DNA from: an uncultured Collinsella sp.
GTDB lineage: Bacteria; Actinomycetota; Coriobacteriia; Coriobacteriales; Coriobacteriaceae
Assembly (NCBI GenBank): GCA_900541645.1
Contig: UQKQ01000012.1
Span: 1 to 53,721 of the forward strand
Direction of reading: 5' to 3'
DNA length: 53,721 bases
Shown here: positions 32,172 through 42,000 of the stretch, one piece after another
How the letters are laid out: each line of letters begins with the position of its first letter
How positions within the stretch are numbered: the stretch's first letter is position 1
Program-made: the position numbers and the translations under genes
The notes under the pieces: generated by a model
Databases searched by the model: none
The model's input: only the letters and a program-made list of their open reading frames with translations
What the model was told of the DNA's origin: nothing

Positions 32172-34349
32172 ATGTCCGAGCTGTGCTCCGTGCCGCGCGT
32201 CTCGGAGCGTTTTGCCCAGAGCAATGCGCTCGATGAGGATATCGCGCGACTCAAATATGTTTCGGGTAAACGTGAGGAGGCCCTTCGCCGTCTGGGAATT
32301 CGGACGGTGGGGGACCTCCTTCTCCATATTCCTCATCGCTACCTGGACTTCACTCGCTCGTGGTCCATCGAGATGGCACCCATCGGTACCGTGTGCACCA
32401 TCATCGCCACGGTCGATCGCATCGTTCAAAAGCAGCCCCGTCCGCGTATGCAGGTGACTGAGGTCTCGCTCGTTGACGAGACGGGCGTGCTGCAGGTCGC
32501 CTTTTTCCGCCAACCCTGGATTGCCCAGCAGCTTAAGCGGGGCGATCGCCTGGCCGTGATGGGCAAGGTCGAGTTTGCCTACGGTTTTAAGCAGATGGCC
32601 TCGCCCCACTTTGAAAAGCTCGAGGACGGGCGTGCCGCGGGTACCATTTTGCCGGTCCACTACGTGAGTGATGGCGTGAGTCAGGCATGGATGCGCCGTA
32701 TCGTGAGCGGTGCGCTCGAAGTGGCTGCCAATCCGTTCGATCCCATTCCCGCGCCGCTGCGCGCAAAGCGGAAGCTCATGAGCAATGCCCGTGCGCTGCG
32801 CTCGATCCACTTTCCCTCGAGCATGGCCGAGCGTGACATCGCACGCCGGCGTCTTGCCTACGAGGAGTGTCTCTGCTTGCAGCTCGCACTGCGTCTGCGC
32901 AACGATGGCGGTATGGTCGACGTGGTGCCTTATGCGCATGCCGCGGGAGAGCATTTGACTGCGCTTAAACAGGCCCTGCCGTTTTCGCTGAGCGATGAGC
33001 AGGAGGCTGCATTTCAAGACATCCTGCATGACATGTGCGATGGCGGTCGCGTGATGAACCGCCTGCTGCTGGGCGATGTCGGTACCGGTAAGACCGCTGT
33101 TGCCGCCTGCGCGCTGGCGGTTACGGCCGATAGCGGCACCCAGGCGTGCGTCATGGCGCCCACGGGCGTGCTGGCGCGTCAATATGCCGATAAGACCGGC
33201 CCCTTGCTCTCACAGGCCGGCATGACCTGGGCTCTCCTGACAGGCGCCACGCCGGCGGCCGAGCGTGAACAGATTCATGCCCGGCTCCAGTCTGGTGAGC
33301 TCGACGTGCTCTTTGGTACGCATGCGGTATTTTCGGAGAACGTTACGTTCAAGCATTTGTCGCTTGTGGTGATTGACGAGCAGCACCGCTTTGGCGTGGG
33401 CCAGCGTAACGCCCTACGCGCAAAAGGCCCGGGTGCCGACTTGCTGGTCATGACTGCCACGCCGATCCCGCGTACGCTGGCGCTTTCGGTGTACGGCGAC
33501 CTAGATACGAGCATCATCCGCCATCGTCCCGTTCCGGGTGCCGGCGTGACGACGCGCGTCCTCACCGAGTCGAGTCATGACCTGGCCTATGGCGCCATTC
33601 GCGAGGCGCACGAAAAGGGGCAGCAAGCCTACGTGATCTGTCCGCTCGTGGAGCCGAGCGATTCGGCCGATGAGCTCGAAGACGTACCCGGCATCGCTCG
33701 CGACGACGAAGGCCGCGTGACCGTGCCCGTGCCGTTGCATGACACGGCGACCGAGCTCGATCGCCTCCGTCTGGCATTACCGGGGCTTACCATCGAGCGT
33801 CTTCATGGTCGCATGCCGGCGGGGGAGAAGGACCGGGTCATCGATGCCTTTAAGCGCGGCGAGATCGATGTGCTCGTCTCGACCACGGTGGTCGAGGTGG
33901 GCGTCGACGTGCCCAACGCTACCGTCATGGTCATCGAGAATGGCGAGCGCTTTGGGTTGGCGGCCTTGCACCAGCTGCGCGGGCGCGTGGGCCGCGGCAG
34001 CGTGTCGGGTACGTGCCTGGTCATGACGCACTCCAAGGGCAACGGCGGCGCGTCGGCGGCACAAGAACGCCTCCAGTCGCTCGAGAAGACTTCGGACGGC
34101 TTTACGCTCGCCCAGATGGACTTGCGTCTGCGCCACGAGGGTGAAATCCTGGGTTACCGCCAGCATGGCGGCGTGACCTTGCGCTTTGTTGACCTCGATG
34201 CCGACGAGGAATTGATCGAATGGGCCCATTTGGACGCGGTCGAGCTCTTGCGGTATGCTTGCAACCTTGACTCCGTGGCGACGCGTCCCTTGCGCGATGC
34301 GGTCGCCACGCGGTATCGACACATCTTTAAGGAGGTCAGCGGAGGATGA
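32172..34349 (+). CDS. recG: ATP-dependent DNA helicase RecG
   Basis: A 725-residue superfamily 2 helicase that remodels stalled forks and Holliday junctions. The N-terminal wedge/OB domain (LLHIPHRYLDFTRS, MQVTEVSLVDETGVLQVAFFRQPW) is followed by the motor: Walker A LLLGDVGTGKTAVA, Walker B VVIDEQHRFGVGQR, TATPIPRTLALSVYGDLD, and the C-terminal VSTTVVEVGVDVPNATVMVIENGERFGLAALHQLRGRVGRG. It overlaps rsmD by 4 bases (ATGA). Confidence 0.96.
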   Translation: MSELCSVPRVSERFAQSNALDEDIARLKYVSGKREEALRRLGIRTVGDLLLHIPHRYLDFTRSWSIEMAPIGTVCTIIATVDRIVQKQPRPRMQVTEVSLVDETGVLQVAFFRQPWIAQQLKRGDRLAVMGKVEFAYGFKQMASPHFEKLEDGRAAGTILPVHYVSDGVSQAWMRRIVSGALEVAANPFDPIPAPLRAKRKLMSNARALRSIHFPSSMAERDIARRRLAYEECLCLQLALRLRNDGGMVDVVPYAHAAGEHLTALKQALPFSLSDEQEAAFQDILHDMCDGGRVMNRLLLGDVGTGKTAVAACALAVTADSGTQACVMAPTGVLARQYADKTGPLLSQAGMTWALLTGATPAAEREQIHARLQSGELDVLFGTHAVFSENVTFKHLSLVVIDEQHRFGVGQRNALRAKGPGADLLVMTATPIPRTLALSVYGDLDTSIIRHRPVPGAGVTTRVLTESSHDLAYGAIREAHEKGQQAYVICPLVEPSDSADELEDVPGIARDDEGRVTVPVPLHDTATELDRLRLALPGLTIERLHGRMPAGEKDRVIDAFKRGEIDVLVSTTVVEVGVDVPNATVMVIENGERFGLAALHQLRGRVGRGSVSGTCLVMTHSKGNGGASAAQERLQSLEKTSDGFTLAQMDLRLRHEGEILGYRQHGGVTLRFVDLDADEELIEWAHLDAVELLRYACNLDSVATRPLRDAVATRYRHIFKEVSGG

Positions 34350-34975
34350 GAATCATCGGCGGCGAATGGCGCGGTCGTAAGATCGAGGAGCCCCGTGGTC
34401 GCGATGTCACCCGCCCCACGACCGATCGCGTGCGCGAGGCGTGCGCATCTATGGTCATGTCGGCATTCGACTTCGATCTGGACGAGGTCCGCGTGCTGGA
34501 TGCCTTTGGCGGCTCCGGTGCCTTGGGCATTGAGATGCTCTCGCGTGGTGCCCGCTCGCTCACCACGTTCGAGATCGATCGCAACGCTGCTCGTCTGATT
34601 ACCAAGAATATCGAGTCGCTCTGCCGTGACCGTGCGCGCTGGCGCGTGGTGGGCGGCGACGTGCTGGCAAGCGCTTCGCGCGGCCGCGTGCCGGGCGGTC
34701 CCTTTGACCTGGTCCTGCTCGACCCGCCCTATGCTTTTGGCGCCGAGCCGGTCGAGGAGCTGCTGCAAAACCTAGCTCAGCAAGGCTTGCTGGTACCGGG
34801 TGCCTATGCGCTGTTCGAGCACGCTGCCGCCGATGCGGGTGCGCATCCGGCAGGCTTTGAGACCGTGCGTGAGAAGCGCTACGGCATTACCTCGGTCGAC
34901 CTGCTTCGTTGGGTTGGCAACGGCGAGGATGATGACAACGATAGCGACGCACCCACGGAGGATGCACATGAATGA
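34346..34975 (+). CDS. rsmD: 16S rRNA (guanine(966)-N2)-methyltransferase
   Basis: A 209-residue RsmD. MRIIGGEWRGRKIEEPRG is the family N-terminus, VLDAFGGSGALGIEMLSRGA is the SAM-binding loop, and LVLLDPPYAFG is the catalytic (D/N)PPY motif. The C-terminus has an acidic Asp-rich tail not seen in shorter homologues. It is coupled to recG (4-base overlap) and to coaD (8-base overlap). Confidence 0.94.
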   Translation: MRIIGGEWRGRKIEEPRGRDVTRPTTDRVREACASMVMSAFDFDLDEVRVLDAFGGSGALGIEMLSRGARSLTTFEIDRNAARLITKNIESLCRDRARWRVVGGDVLASASRGRVPGGPFDLVLLDPPYAFGAEPVEELLQNLAQQGLLVPGAYALFEHAAADAGAHPAGFETVREKRYGITSVDLLRWVGNGEDDDNDSDAPTEDAHE

Positions 34976-35465
34976 CACCATCAACCGCGTAATCGTCCCG
35001 GGCACCTTCGATCCCATCACGTTTGGCCACATCGACGTGATTCGCCGTGCCCGCCGCATCTTTCCCAGCGTGATCGTGGCCGTTGCCGAGTCGCAGGGAA
35101 AAAACGGCGTCGGCACCACCTTTATGCTCGATGAGCGCGTGGCGCTGGCCCGTGAGGCGCTCGGTGATATTGACGGCGTCGAGGTGCTACCCTTCACCGG
35201 CCTCTTGGTCGATTTTGCCCGCGAACAGGGAGCAGGAGCCGTGGTCAAGGGCCTGCGTGCCATGACCGACTTTGAGTACGAGTTACAGCAGGCCGACCTT
35301 AACTACCGCCTGGATAACGAGCTGGAGTCCATCTTCGTCATGAGTGCGCCGCAGTACGGCTATATCTCGAGCTCGGTGGTTCGCCAGATTGCCTCGCTCG
35401 GTAGTGACGTCTCTAATTTTGTTCCGCCCAATGTGGTCAAGGCGCTCAAACATCGCTTTTCGTGA
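34968..35465 (+). CDS. coaD: Phosphopantetheine adenylyltransferase
   Basis: A 165-residue CoaD that makes dephospho-CoA from phosphopantetheine. The nucleotidyltransferase signature is VPGTFDPITFGHIDVIRRA, VVKGLRAMTDFEYELQQADLN is typical, and ISSSVVRQIASLGSDVSNFVP supplies the C-terminal ISSTxVR motif. ATG 34968 has GGAGG upstream (CACGGAGGATGCAC) and gives the usual family length. It overlaps the end of rsmD. Confidence 0.96.
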   Translation: MNDTINRVIVPGTFDPITFGHIDVIRRARRIFPSVIVAVAESQGKNGVGTTFMLDERVALAREALGDIDGVEVLPFTGLLVDFAREQGAGAVVKGLRAMTDFEYELQQADLNYRLDNELESIFVMSAPQYGYISSSVVRQIASLGSDVSNFVPPNVVKALKHRFS

Positions 35466-35533
35466 CGTTTTTTAATGCCTGGTGGCATGTGGTAAACTAA
35501 CACGATGATATGTTACCTATGAAAGGAGACCGG

Positions 35534-36031
35534 ATGCCGGGCGAGAATTTTCCTGGCGACAGGATCGTGAGTCTTGTCGACGAGCTCGAGGGGCTCATCG
35601 AAGAGGCTAAGACGCCGTTCGGCAAGAACGCCCAGATGAAGGTTATCGACGCCGACGTCTTCTTTAACATCCTCGACGAGATCCGCATGAGCTATCCCGA
35701 GGAATGGCAGAAGTCCCGCCGTATCCTCAAGGAGCGCGAGGAGCTTATGGCTTCCGCCGCCGCTCAGGCCGATTCCATCATCGCCGATGCTCAGCAGCAG
35801 GCCCTCACCATTGCCGGTGAGCAGGAGATCGTTCGCTTAGCGCAGCAGCAGGCCGACGATATTCGCGACCGTGCCCAGCAGTATGAGCGCGAGACGCGCT
35901 ATGCCGCCGAGGACTACGCCGAGCAGGTCTTTACGCACCTCGAGGAGAACCTCAAGAGCCTGACCGGCACCGTCACCCGTTGCCGTCAGCAGCTCAACGA
36001 GGGTGCCGCCCAGCAGAATGGTCAGTGGTAA
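35534..36031 (+). CDS. Coiled-coil DivIVA/AtpF-like protein
   Basis: A 165-residue soluble protein, mostly one long helix from about residue 50 on (ILKEREELMASAAAQADSIIADAQQQALTIAGEQEIVRLAQQQADDIRDRAQQYERETRYAAEDYAEQVFTHLEE). Its heptads resemble the ATP synthase b subunit and DivIVA-type cell-division proteins, but there is no membrane segment. The N-terminal part (SLVDELEGLIEEAKTPFGKNAQMKVIDADVFFNILDEIR) is conserved in style with actinobacterial proteins in this neighbourhood. ATG 35534 follows AAAGGAG. The stop overlaps the start of the DUF177 gene (TAATG). The function is not known. Confidence 0.75.
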   Translation: MPGENFPGDRIVSLVDELEGLIEEAKTPFGKNAQMKVIDADVFFNILDEIRMSYPEEWQKSRRILKEREELMASAAAQADSIIADAQQQALTIAGEQEIVRLAQQQADDIRDRAQQYERETRYAAEDYAEQVFTHLEENLKSLTGTVTRCRQQLNEGAAQQNGQW

Positions 36032-36585
36032 TGGCTGAGTTCCCGAGCGTTACCGTCGATCTTTCCGAGCAGCTCGAGTTTCCCGGAGACTCGTATCCGC
36101 TGACCGGCAAGGTCGATGTCGCCACCTATACGGTGGGCGAGAAGGAGTACCAGCTGCAGGACGGCATTGATTATGATGTGGTCTTTACCAATGCCGGCAC
36201 CGGTGTTCTGCTTACGGGCATGGTCCGCGCGCACGCTACCGGTGAGTGCGACCGTTGCCTGGAGCCCGCTTCGTTTGATATTGCCGGTGAGATCGAGGAA
36301 TTCTATCTCTTTAATGAGCCCGAGGACCCCGAGGCCTACGAAGATGGCTACGAGCTGCTGGGCGAGGATCGCATCGTCGATCTGGGTGAGCCCATCAACG
36401 ACGCGGTCGTCATGGACACGCCGTTCGTTGTCCTGTGCAAGCCTGATTGTCGCGGCCTATGCCCCACTTGTGGCATCAATCTCAACGTCGAGCAATGCGA
36501 TTGCGCCGCTCAAGCAGAGGCCGAATGGGCCGCTGCCACGGAAAATCCATTTGCAGCATTAAAGAATCTCAAGCTTGACGAGTAA
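36031..36585 (+). CDS. DUF177 (YceD-type) protein
   Basis: A 184-residue DUF177 protein, the family that precedes rpmF in many bacteria and is involved in 23S rRNA accumulation (YceD/Nop). The zinc-type cysteines are present: CDRCLEP in the middle and CKPDCRGLCPTCGINLN near the C-terminus. The order DUF177-rpmF-plsX is the classical arrangement. The start overlaps the previous stop by one base. Confidence 0.92.
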   Translation: MAEFPSVTVDLSEQLEFPGDSYPLTGKVDVATYTVGEKEYQLQDGIDYDVVFTNAGTGVLLTGMVRAHATGECDRCLEPASFDIAGEIEEFYLFNEPEDPEAYEDGYELLGEDRIVDLGEPINDAVVMDTPFVVLCKPDCRGLCPTCGINLNVEQCDCAAQAEAEWAAATENPFAALKNLKLDE

Positions 36586-36649
36586 AACTGTGGTAGTATC
36601 GCTACTTGCGCGTAATCGCCACACTGGATAGTTCATAAGGAAGGTCACT

Positions 36650-36829
36650 ATGCCCGTACCTAAACAAAAGCAGGGTCGTATCCGCACTCACACCCGCCGT
36701 TCCGCCAACATGAAGATCTCGGCTGCGGCTCAGTCCACGTGCCCCCGTTGCGGTGCTGTTAAGCTCCCGCACCACGTGTGCCCCAGCTGCGGTTTCTACA
36801 AGGACCGCGAGGTTATCGTTACCGAGTAA
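36650..36829 (+). CDS. rpmF: 50S ribosomal protein L32
   Basis: A 59-residue L32. It starts MPVPKQKQGRIRTHTRRS, has the zinc ribbon CPRCG...CPSCG (CxxC-x12-CxxC) and ends YKDREVIVTE. An AAGGAAGGTC ribosome site precedes the ATG. It lies between the DUF177 gene and plsX, as usual. Confidence 0.96.
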   Translation: MPVPKQKQGRIRTHTRRSANMKISAAAQSTCPRCGAVKLPHHVCPSCGFYKDREVIVTE

Positions 36830-36916
36830 CTGTATACTCTGGATGCGATGCCGTTCCAACTGGAACCACAATGGCCGGCTCAATGAGTCGGCCATTTTTG
36901 TATAAGGAGTATGTAT

Positions 36917-37936
36917 ATGAGTAACGTTCGCGTTTGTGTAGACGTTGTGGGTGGAGACGAGAAGCCACAGGTTGTCCTCGACGGTATCGAGGCGGCGCTT
37001 GCGGCGGATCCCGATATCGAGGTCTTGGCCGTCGGTCCCGCAGAGATCGTGAACCCCTTTGCCGCGGCTCACGCTCGCGTTGAGGCCTTGGAGGCGCCCG
37101 ATGTCATCGCCATGGATGACGATCCCATTCGAGCCGTGATGACCAAGCGCAAGTCCTCGATCGTGCTTGCCTGCCGCGCTATCAAGAAGGGTAACGCGGA
37201 CGCGTTCTTCTCTGCCGGCTCCACCGGCGCCATGACCGCTGCCGCTACCGCCTACGTGACGCCGTTTCGCTATCAGGCCGAGGGTAAGAAGCAGCCGGTG
37301 CGTCCGTGCCTCACCAATGCACTGCCCAACCGCGCCGGCGGCCTGACGGTCCTCTGCGACATGGGCGCTAACCCCGATGTCGAGGTCGACGACATGGTGC
37401 GTTTTGCCCAGATGGGTAGCGCCTATGCCCGTGTGGTTTTGGGCATTGAGCATCCCCGCGTGGGCTTGCTTGCCAACGGCACCGAGGACGAGAAGGGCTC
37501 CAACTTCACCAAGTCGTGCTTCCCGGCCATGAAGGCCGCTGTTCCCGGTTTTGTGGGCAACTGCGAGGGCACCGATCTTACGTCGGGCAATTTTGACGTC
37601 GTGGTTGCCGACGGCATGTCGGGCAACATCGCACTCAAGGCCACCGAGGGCGCTGCCAAATTTTTGCTGCAGGAGCTCAAGGGTGTCTTTATGTCTTCGC
37701 TCGGCACCAAGATTGCCGCGCTGCTCATAAAAAAGCAGATGCGCGAGATCAAGGCAAAGCTCTCGGGTGATGCTAAGGGTGGCGCCATTCTGCTGGGCCT
37801 GCGTGGCGTGGTTCTGATCGGCCATGGTGCCACCTCGGTCGAGGCCGTCAAAAACGGCACGCTCGCCGCGGCGGAGGCCGTGCGCGCCGGGCTTGTCGAG
37901 AACGTCGCCAACTCTATGGACGGCATCGTTTTGTAG
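36917..37936 (+). CDS. plsX: Phosphate acyltransferase PlsX
   Basis: A 339-residue PlsX that converts acyl-ACP to acyl-phosphate for phosphatidic-acid synthesis. Recognisable blocks are CVDVVGGDEKPQVVLDG, KGNADAFFSAGSTGAMTAAATAYV, LCDMGANPDVEVDDMVRFAQMGSAYA, LANGTEDEKGSNF and DVVVADGMSGNIALKATEG. ATG 36917 is used because AAGGAG lies seven bases before it; an ATG six bases earlier is less well placed. acpP follows 124 bases later. Confidence 0.95.
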   Translation: MSNVRVCVDVVGGDEKPQVVLDGIEAALAADPDIEVLAVGPAEIVNPFAAAHARVEALEAPDVIAMDDDPIRAVMTKRKSSIVLACRAIKKGNADAFFSAGSTGAMTAAATAYVTPFRYQAEGKKQPVRPCLTNALPNRAGGLTVLCDMGANPDVEVDDMVRFAQMGSAYARVVLGIEHPRVGLLANGTEDEKGSNFTKSCFPAMKAAVPGFVGNCEGTDLTSGNFDVVVADGMSGNIALKATEGAAKFLLQELKGVFMSSLGTKIAALLIKKQMREIKAKLSGDAKGGAILLGLRGVVLIGHGATSVEAVKNGTLAAAEAVRAGLVENVANSMDGIVL

Positions 37937-38060
37937 GAGCGAGTTAGGGCGCTGTTATGTGCCCCGCGGCCTGCGTCGTGGGGTAGAATCAAAACCGTGT
38001 CTTGGCGTTGCGCTTGCGGCGCCAGCGCGTTGATGTTCATGCAATACGAGAGGAAGCGCT

Positions 38061-38303
38061 ATGGACCGCTCCGAAATCTTCGATAAGATCGCCGAAGTCG
38101 CCGCTGACGTTCTGGGCGTCGATGTCGCCGACATTAGCGACGAGACCACGTTCGACGATCTTGATGCCGATTCGCTCGAGCGTCTGCAGTTGGTGACGGC
38201 CATCGAGGACGAGTTCGACCTCGAGATCGATGATGAGACCCTGCTGTCGCTCAACTCTGTCGCCGACGCTGTCGACGCTATTGAAAACGCCAAGGAGGCC
38301 TAA
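38061..38303 (+). CDS. acpP: Acyl carrier protein
   Basis: An 80-residue acidic ACP. The phosphopantetheine attachment serine is in DDLDADSLERLQLV (the canonical DSL, with Glu rather than Asp after Leu), and the four-helix layout is visible. It carries growing acyl chains, used by PlsX. A GAGAGGAAG site precedes the ATG. rnc begins three bases after its stop. Confidence 0.95.
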   Translation: MDRSEIFDKIAEVAADVLGVDVADISDETTFDDLDADSLERLQLVTAIEDEFDLEIDDETLLSLNSVADAVDAIENAKEA

Positions 38304-38306
38304 GTC

Positions 38307-39032
38307 TTGGCTTTATCTGAACGACTCGCGCGCGCCCAGGAAATCCTGGGCCACGAGTTCAATAACAAGGTGCTGCTGCGCGCGGCGCTCACGCACCCTT
38401 CTGCCGTGGAAGGTCAGCCCGTCTCGGCGAGCTATGAGCGCCTTGAGTTTTTGGGCGATTCCATTTTGGGCGCCGTGGTTGCCCGCTCGCTCTTTGAGTC
38501 CTATCCGGAGTTTGACGAGGGCAAGCTTACGCGCCTGAAGGTGTCCCTTGTCTCGGGCGCCACGCTGTCCGAGGTGTCTCACGAGCTGGGCATCGACGAC
38601 ATCATCATCTTTGGTGCCTCCGAGACCGGCACGGGCGCGCGCGGCCTGCATTCGGCGCTCGAGAACGTCTACGAATCGCTCGTGGGCGCCCTGTACCTGG
38701 ATGCTGGCTGGGACGTTACGGCGGAGTTCATCCACCGTACGCTTAAGCCGCACCTGGCCTCCGAGCGTGCCGAGCACCCCGCGAACCCCAAGTCGTTTTT
38801 GCAGGAGTGCGTGCAAGCCGACGGCCACGAGCCTCCGGCGTACAAGCTCGTTGGCTCTGAAGGCCCGGCGCATGCACCGACCTTTACCGCCGTGGTGCTC
38901 ATCGACGGTATTCGCCAGGGCCGCGGCACCGGTTCCTCCAAGAAGGAGGCCGAGGGAGCCGCTGCGCTCGAGGCGCTCGACCGCATGGGTTACACCACTA
39001 ACGGCGTGATTCTCAACAAGAAGCCTGTTTAA
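38307..39032 (+). CDS. rnc: Ribonuclease III
   Basis: A 241-residue RNase III that cuts double-stranded RNA, including rRNA precursors. The catalytic signature is YERLEFLGDSILGAVVA, with LENVYESLVGALYLDAGWD as the second metal-binding helix. The C-terminal double-stranded-RNA-binding domain runs from NPKSFLQECVQADGHEPPAYKLVGSEGPAHAPTF to SSKKEAEGAAALEALDRM. TTG 38307 is used because AAGGAGG (38292-38298) is eight bases upstream. It is followed by smc, as in many Gram-positive bacteria. Confidence 0.95.
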   Translation: MALSERLARAQEILGHEFNNKVLLRAALTHPSAVEGQPVSASYERLEFLGDSILGAVVARSLFESYPEFDEGKLTRLKVSLVSGATLSEVSHELGIDDIIIFGASETGTGARGLHSALENVYESLVGALYLDAGWDVTAEFIHRTLKPHLASERAEHPANPKSFLQECVQADGHEPPAYKLVGSEGPAHAPTFTAVVLIDGIRQGRGTGSSKKEAEGAAALEALDRMGYTTNGVILNKKPV

Positions 39033-39042
39033 GCGAGGAACC

Positions 39043-42000
39043 GTGTATCTCAAGTCCCTCACGCTCAAAGGGTTCAAGTCGTTTGCCGACCGCGCCCATA
39101 TGACGTTTGAGCCGGGCCTAACCGTCATCGTCGGTCCCAACGGCTCGGGAAAATCGAACATCTCCGACTCGATTCTGTGGGTCCTGGGCGAGCAGAGCGC
39201 CAAGCAGCTGCGCGGCCAGGCCATGGAGGACGTCATCTTCTCGGGCTCGTCGGCGCGTAAGCCGGTGGGTGTCGCCGAGGTCACGCTGGTGCTCGATAAC
39301 TCGGACCATATGCTGCCTGTCGACTTTGACGAGGTGGCTATCACCCGCCGCATGTACCGCTCGGGCGAAAGTGAGTACCTCATCAACTCGAGCCCGTGCC
39401 GCCTGATGGACATCCAGGACATCCTTCACGACTCGGGACTGGGCAAGGATACGCATTCCATCATCAGCCAGGGCAAGCTCGATGCCATTTTGCAGAGCCG
39501 CCCCGAGGAGCGCCGTGCCCTTATTGAGGAGGCTGCCGGCATCTCCAAGCACAAGCGCCGCAAGGAGCGTGCGCTCAAAAAGATCAAGTCGATGGACGAG
39601 CATCTAACCCGTGCCCGCGACATCAATAAGGAGATCGCCCGTCAGCTGCGGCCGCTGGAGCGTCAGGTCGATCGCGCGCGCAAGTACAAAGAGCTGTCCT
39701 CGCGCGCGAACGAGCTTACGCAGATGCTGGCCGTCGACGAGCTTCGTTCGCTGCAGTCGCAGTGGAACGACCTGGAGAGCCGCTCTAAGGAGGGCGCCGC
39801 CGAGCTGGAGCTTGCGCAGTACCGTCTGGGTGAGAAAGAGCGCGAGCTCGAGAAGCTCCAGGTCATGCTCGAAGAAAAGGGCCTGTTTGTGGGCGACTTG
39901 GGCGAGCAGCGCCGCCATATGCAAGATGTGGTCGGCCGCATTAATTCCGACATGCGCCTGCTCGAGGAAAAGGGCCACAACATGGTGTCGCGCCTGTCCG
40001 ACATGCGCGGCCAGATCTCGAGCTCCGAGCATCAGCGCCGTCGCGTAGTCGAGGAGCTCGAGGATGCGCGTGCCCAGCTTGAGGAAGTGACCGGCGCGCA
40101 TATGCAGGCCCAGGAGGACGTCGACGCCGCCGGCCCTGCCGCCGCCCAGCTCCACGAGCGTCGCGTTGCGCTCGACAATCAGATTTCGCAGCTCACGCGC
40201 GAGCAGCGTGATGTGCAGCGTGTGGCCGATAACGCCGCGCTCGAGCTCGCCAAGGTGAAGGATTCGCTGAGCAACGCCGAGGTCGAGGACAACATGTACG
40301 CCTCGCGCCTGGAGCAGATTGATGAACAGCTCGAGGAGGTCACAGCATCGCTTGATAGCCGCCGCGACCGTGCTGAGGAGCTTGAGAGCGCCCTTGAGGC
40401 GGCTCGTCAGGCCCAGAACGATGCGCGCGAGGCCACCGAGGTCGCCCGTGCGGCGTTGAAGGACTTGCGTAATCGCGAGGGCGAGGCACGCAACAAGCTG
40501 TCCGAGGTTCGCTCAGAGCTCGCGAGCCAAAAGAAGCTCGATGCTCGCATGGCCGACAGCTCGCCGCTCGTAAGCCGCCTGGTGGGCGCGCTGGGCGACG
40601 ATGTTTCGGGCCGTCTGGGCGATGTGCTCGAGGCACCGCGTGAGCTCGAGGGCTTGGTCGAGCAGCTGCTTGCCGGCGATATTGATGCTCTTTTGTTTGA
40701 TGACGCCGCTACGCTTGAGCGCGCCGGTCGCGCTGCCCTGGATCAGAAGAAGGCCTCGGGCGAGGCGCTGCTGGTGGCGCGCGGCGTGAGTGGCTCTGCG
40801 GCCGCCGAGGGTGCCGCCGGTACCCGTCTTGTTGACCGCCTGTCCGTGCGCGCCGGTTATGGTCCGGTTGTCGAGGCACTGCTCGGCGGCTATTACGTGG
40901 TCGATGATTTGGCCACCGCGCTGGCCGCGCCCGTCGTTGACGGTGTGACCTACGTGACGCCCGATGGTGCCCGCGTTGCTTGCGGCGGCCTGGTTCGCGT
41001 GGGGCTTGATGCCGGCGAGGCTTCGGGTGCCTTGGAGCGTAAACGTCGTATCCGCGAGCTGGAAGGCCTGGAGCCCGATCTCGCTGCCGTGTTTGAGCAT
41101 GTTTCGGATCAGGTCGTCGAGGCCAACACTGCCGTTGAAGAGGCCCATGCTGCCGAGGGCGATGCTGCCGGCGAGATTGCCCGCCTTGAGGGCGAGCGTC
41201 GCTCCCTGCTGTCCGAGATCGGCCGCCTGGAGCAGAGTGCCAACAATGCCGAGGTCGAGCGGGTACGGATTTCCAAGCGCCGCGAGCAGGCTGCCGAGGC
41301 CGTGCGTGCCGCACGTCCGCGCGTGGATGAACTTACCCGTTCACGTGACGAGGCCCGTGCGCAGGCGAGTGACTTAGGTCTCCAGATTGCCGAGGCCAAC
41401 GACGAGCTCGATCGCGTTCGGCGCGATGACTCCGAGGCCGCCGGTAAGCTCGCCGACGCTAAGGTGCGCCTGGCTCAGACGAGCGAGCGCCTGCGTTCGC
41501 TGAAGGGCCGCGTGCCCGATCTTGAGCATCGCCTGGAGGGTATCGACCGTCGTATCCGCGGGACGCGTCAGGCCTCACGCTCGCTCGAGCTGCTGCGCCT
41601 TCGCGTCGATCCCATGCATGAGCGCTATTCTGCCCTGTTGGAGCGCGCCTCGGACTGGGCTGCGCGCCTGCGCGATCAGGCATCGCTTGAGGAGGCGGAC
41701 TCGGCTTCGCTTAAGAAGACCATCGAGGACGCCAAGGCCGAGGTCGCCCGCGCCAAAGAGAGGGTCGATTTTGCCGCCACGACGCAAAATGAGTTCAAGG
41801 TGGCGCGCGGCAAGCTCGAGGTGCAGGTCGAGGCTGCCATTAAGGCCATCACTGCCGACGGTACCACGGTGCTTGAGGAAGCGCTCATGCTGCCGGCACC
41901 CACCGATCGCGACGCCGCCGAGCGCGAGCTTAACCAACTCGTGCGCCAGATCAACAACCTGGGTCCTGTGAACCAGGTCGCCATGGAGGAGTACGAGCAG

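Noticed and set aside
30492..33182. 896-codon antisense frame over fakA and recG
   Set aside because: Spans two different sense genes, with shadow composition.
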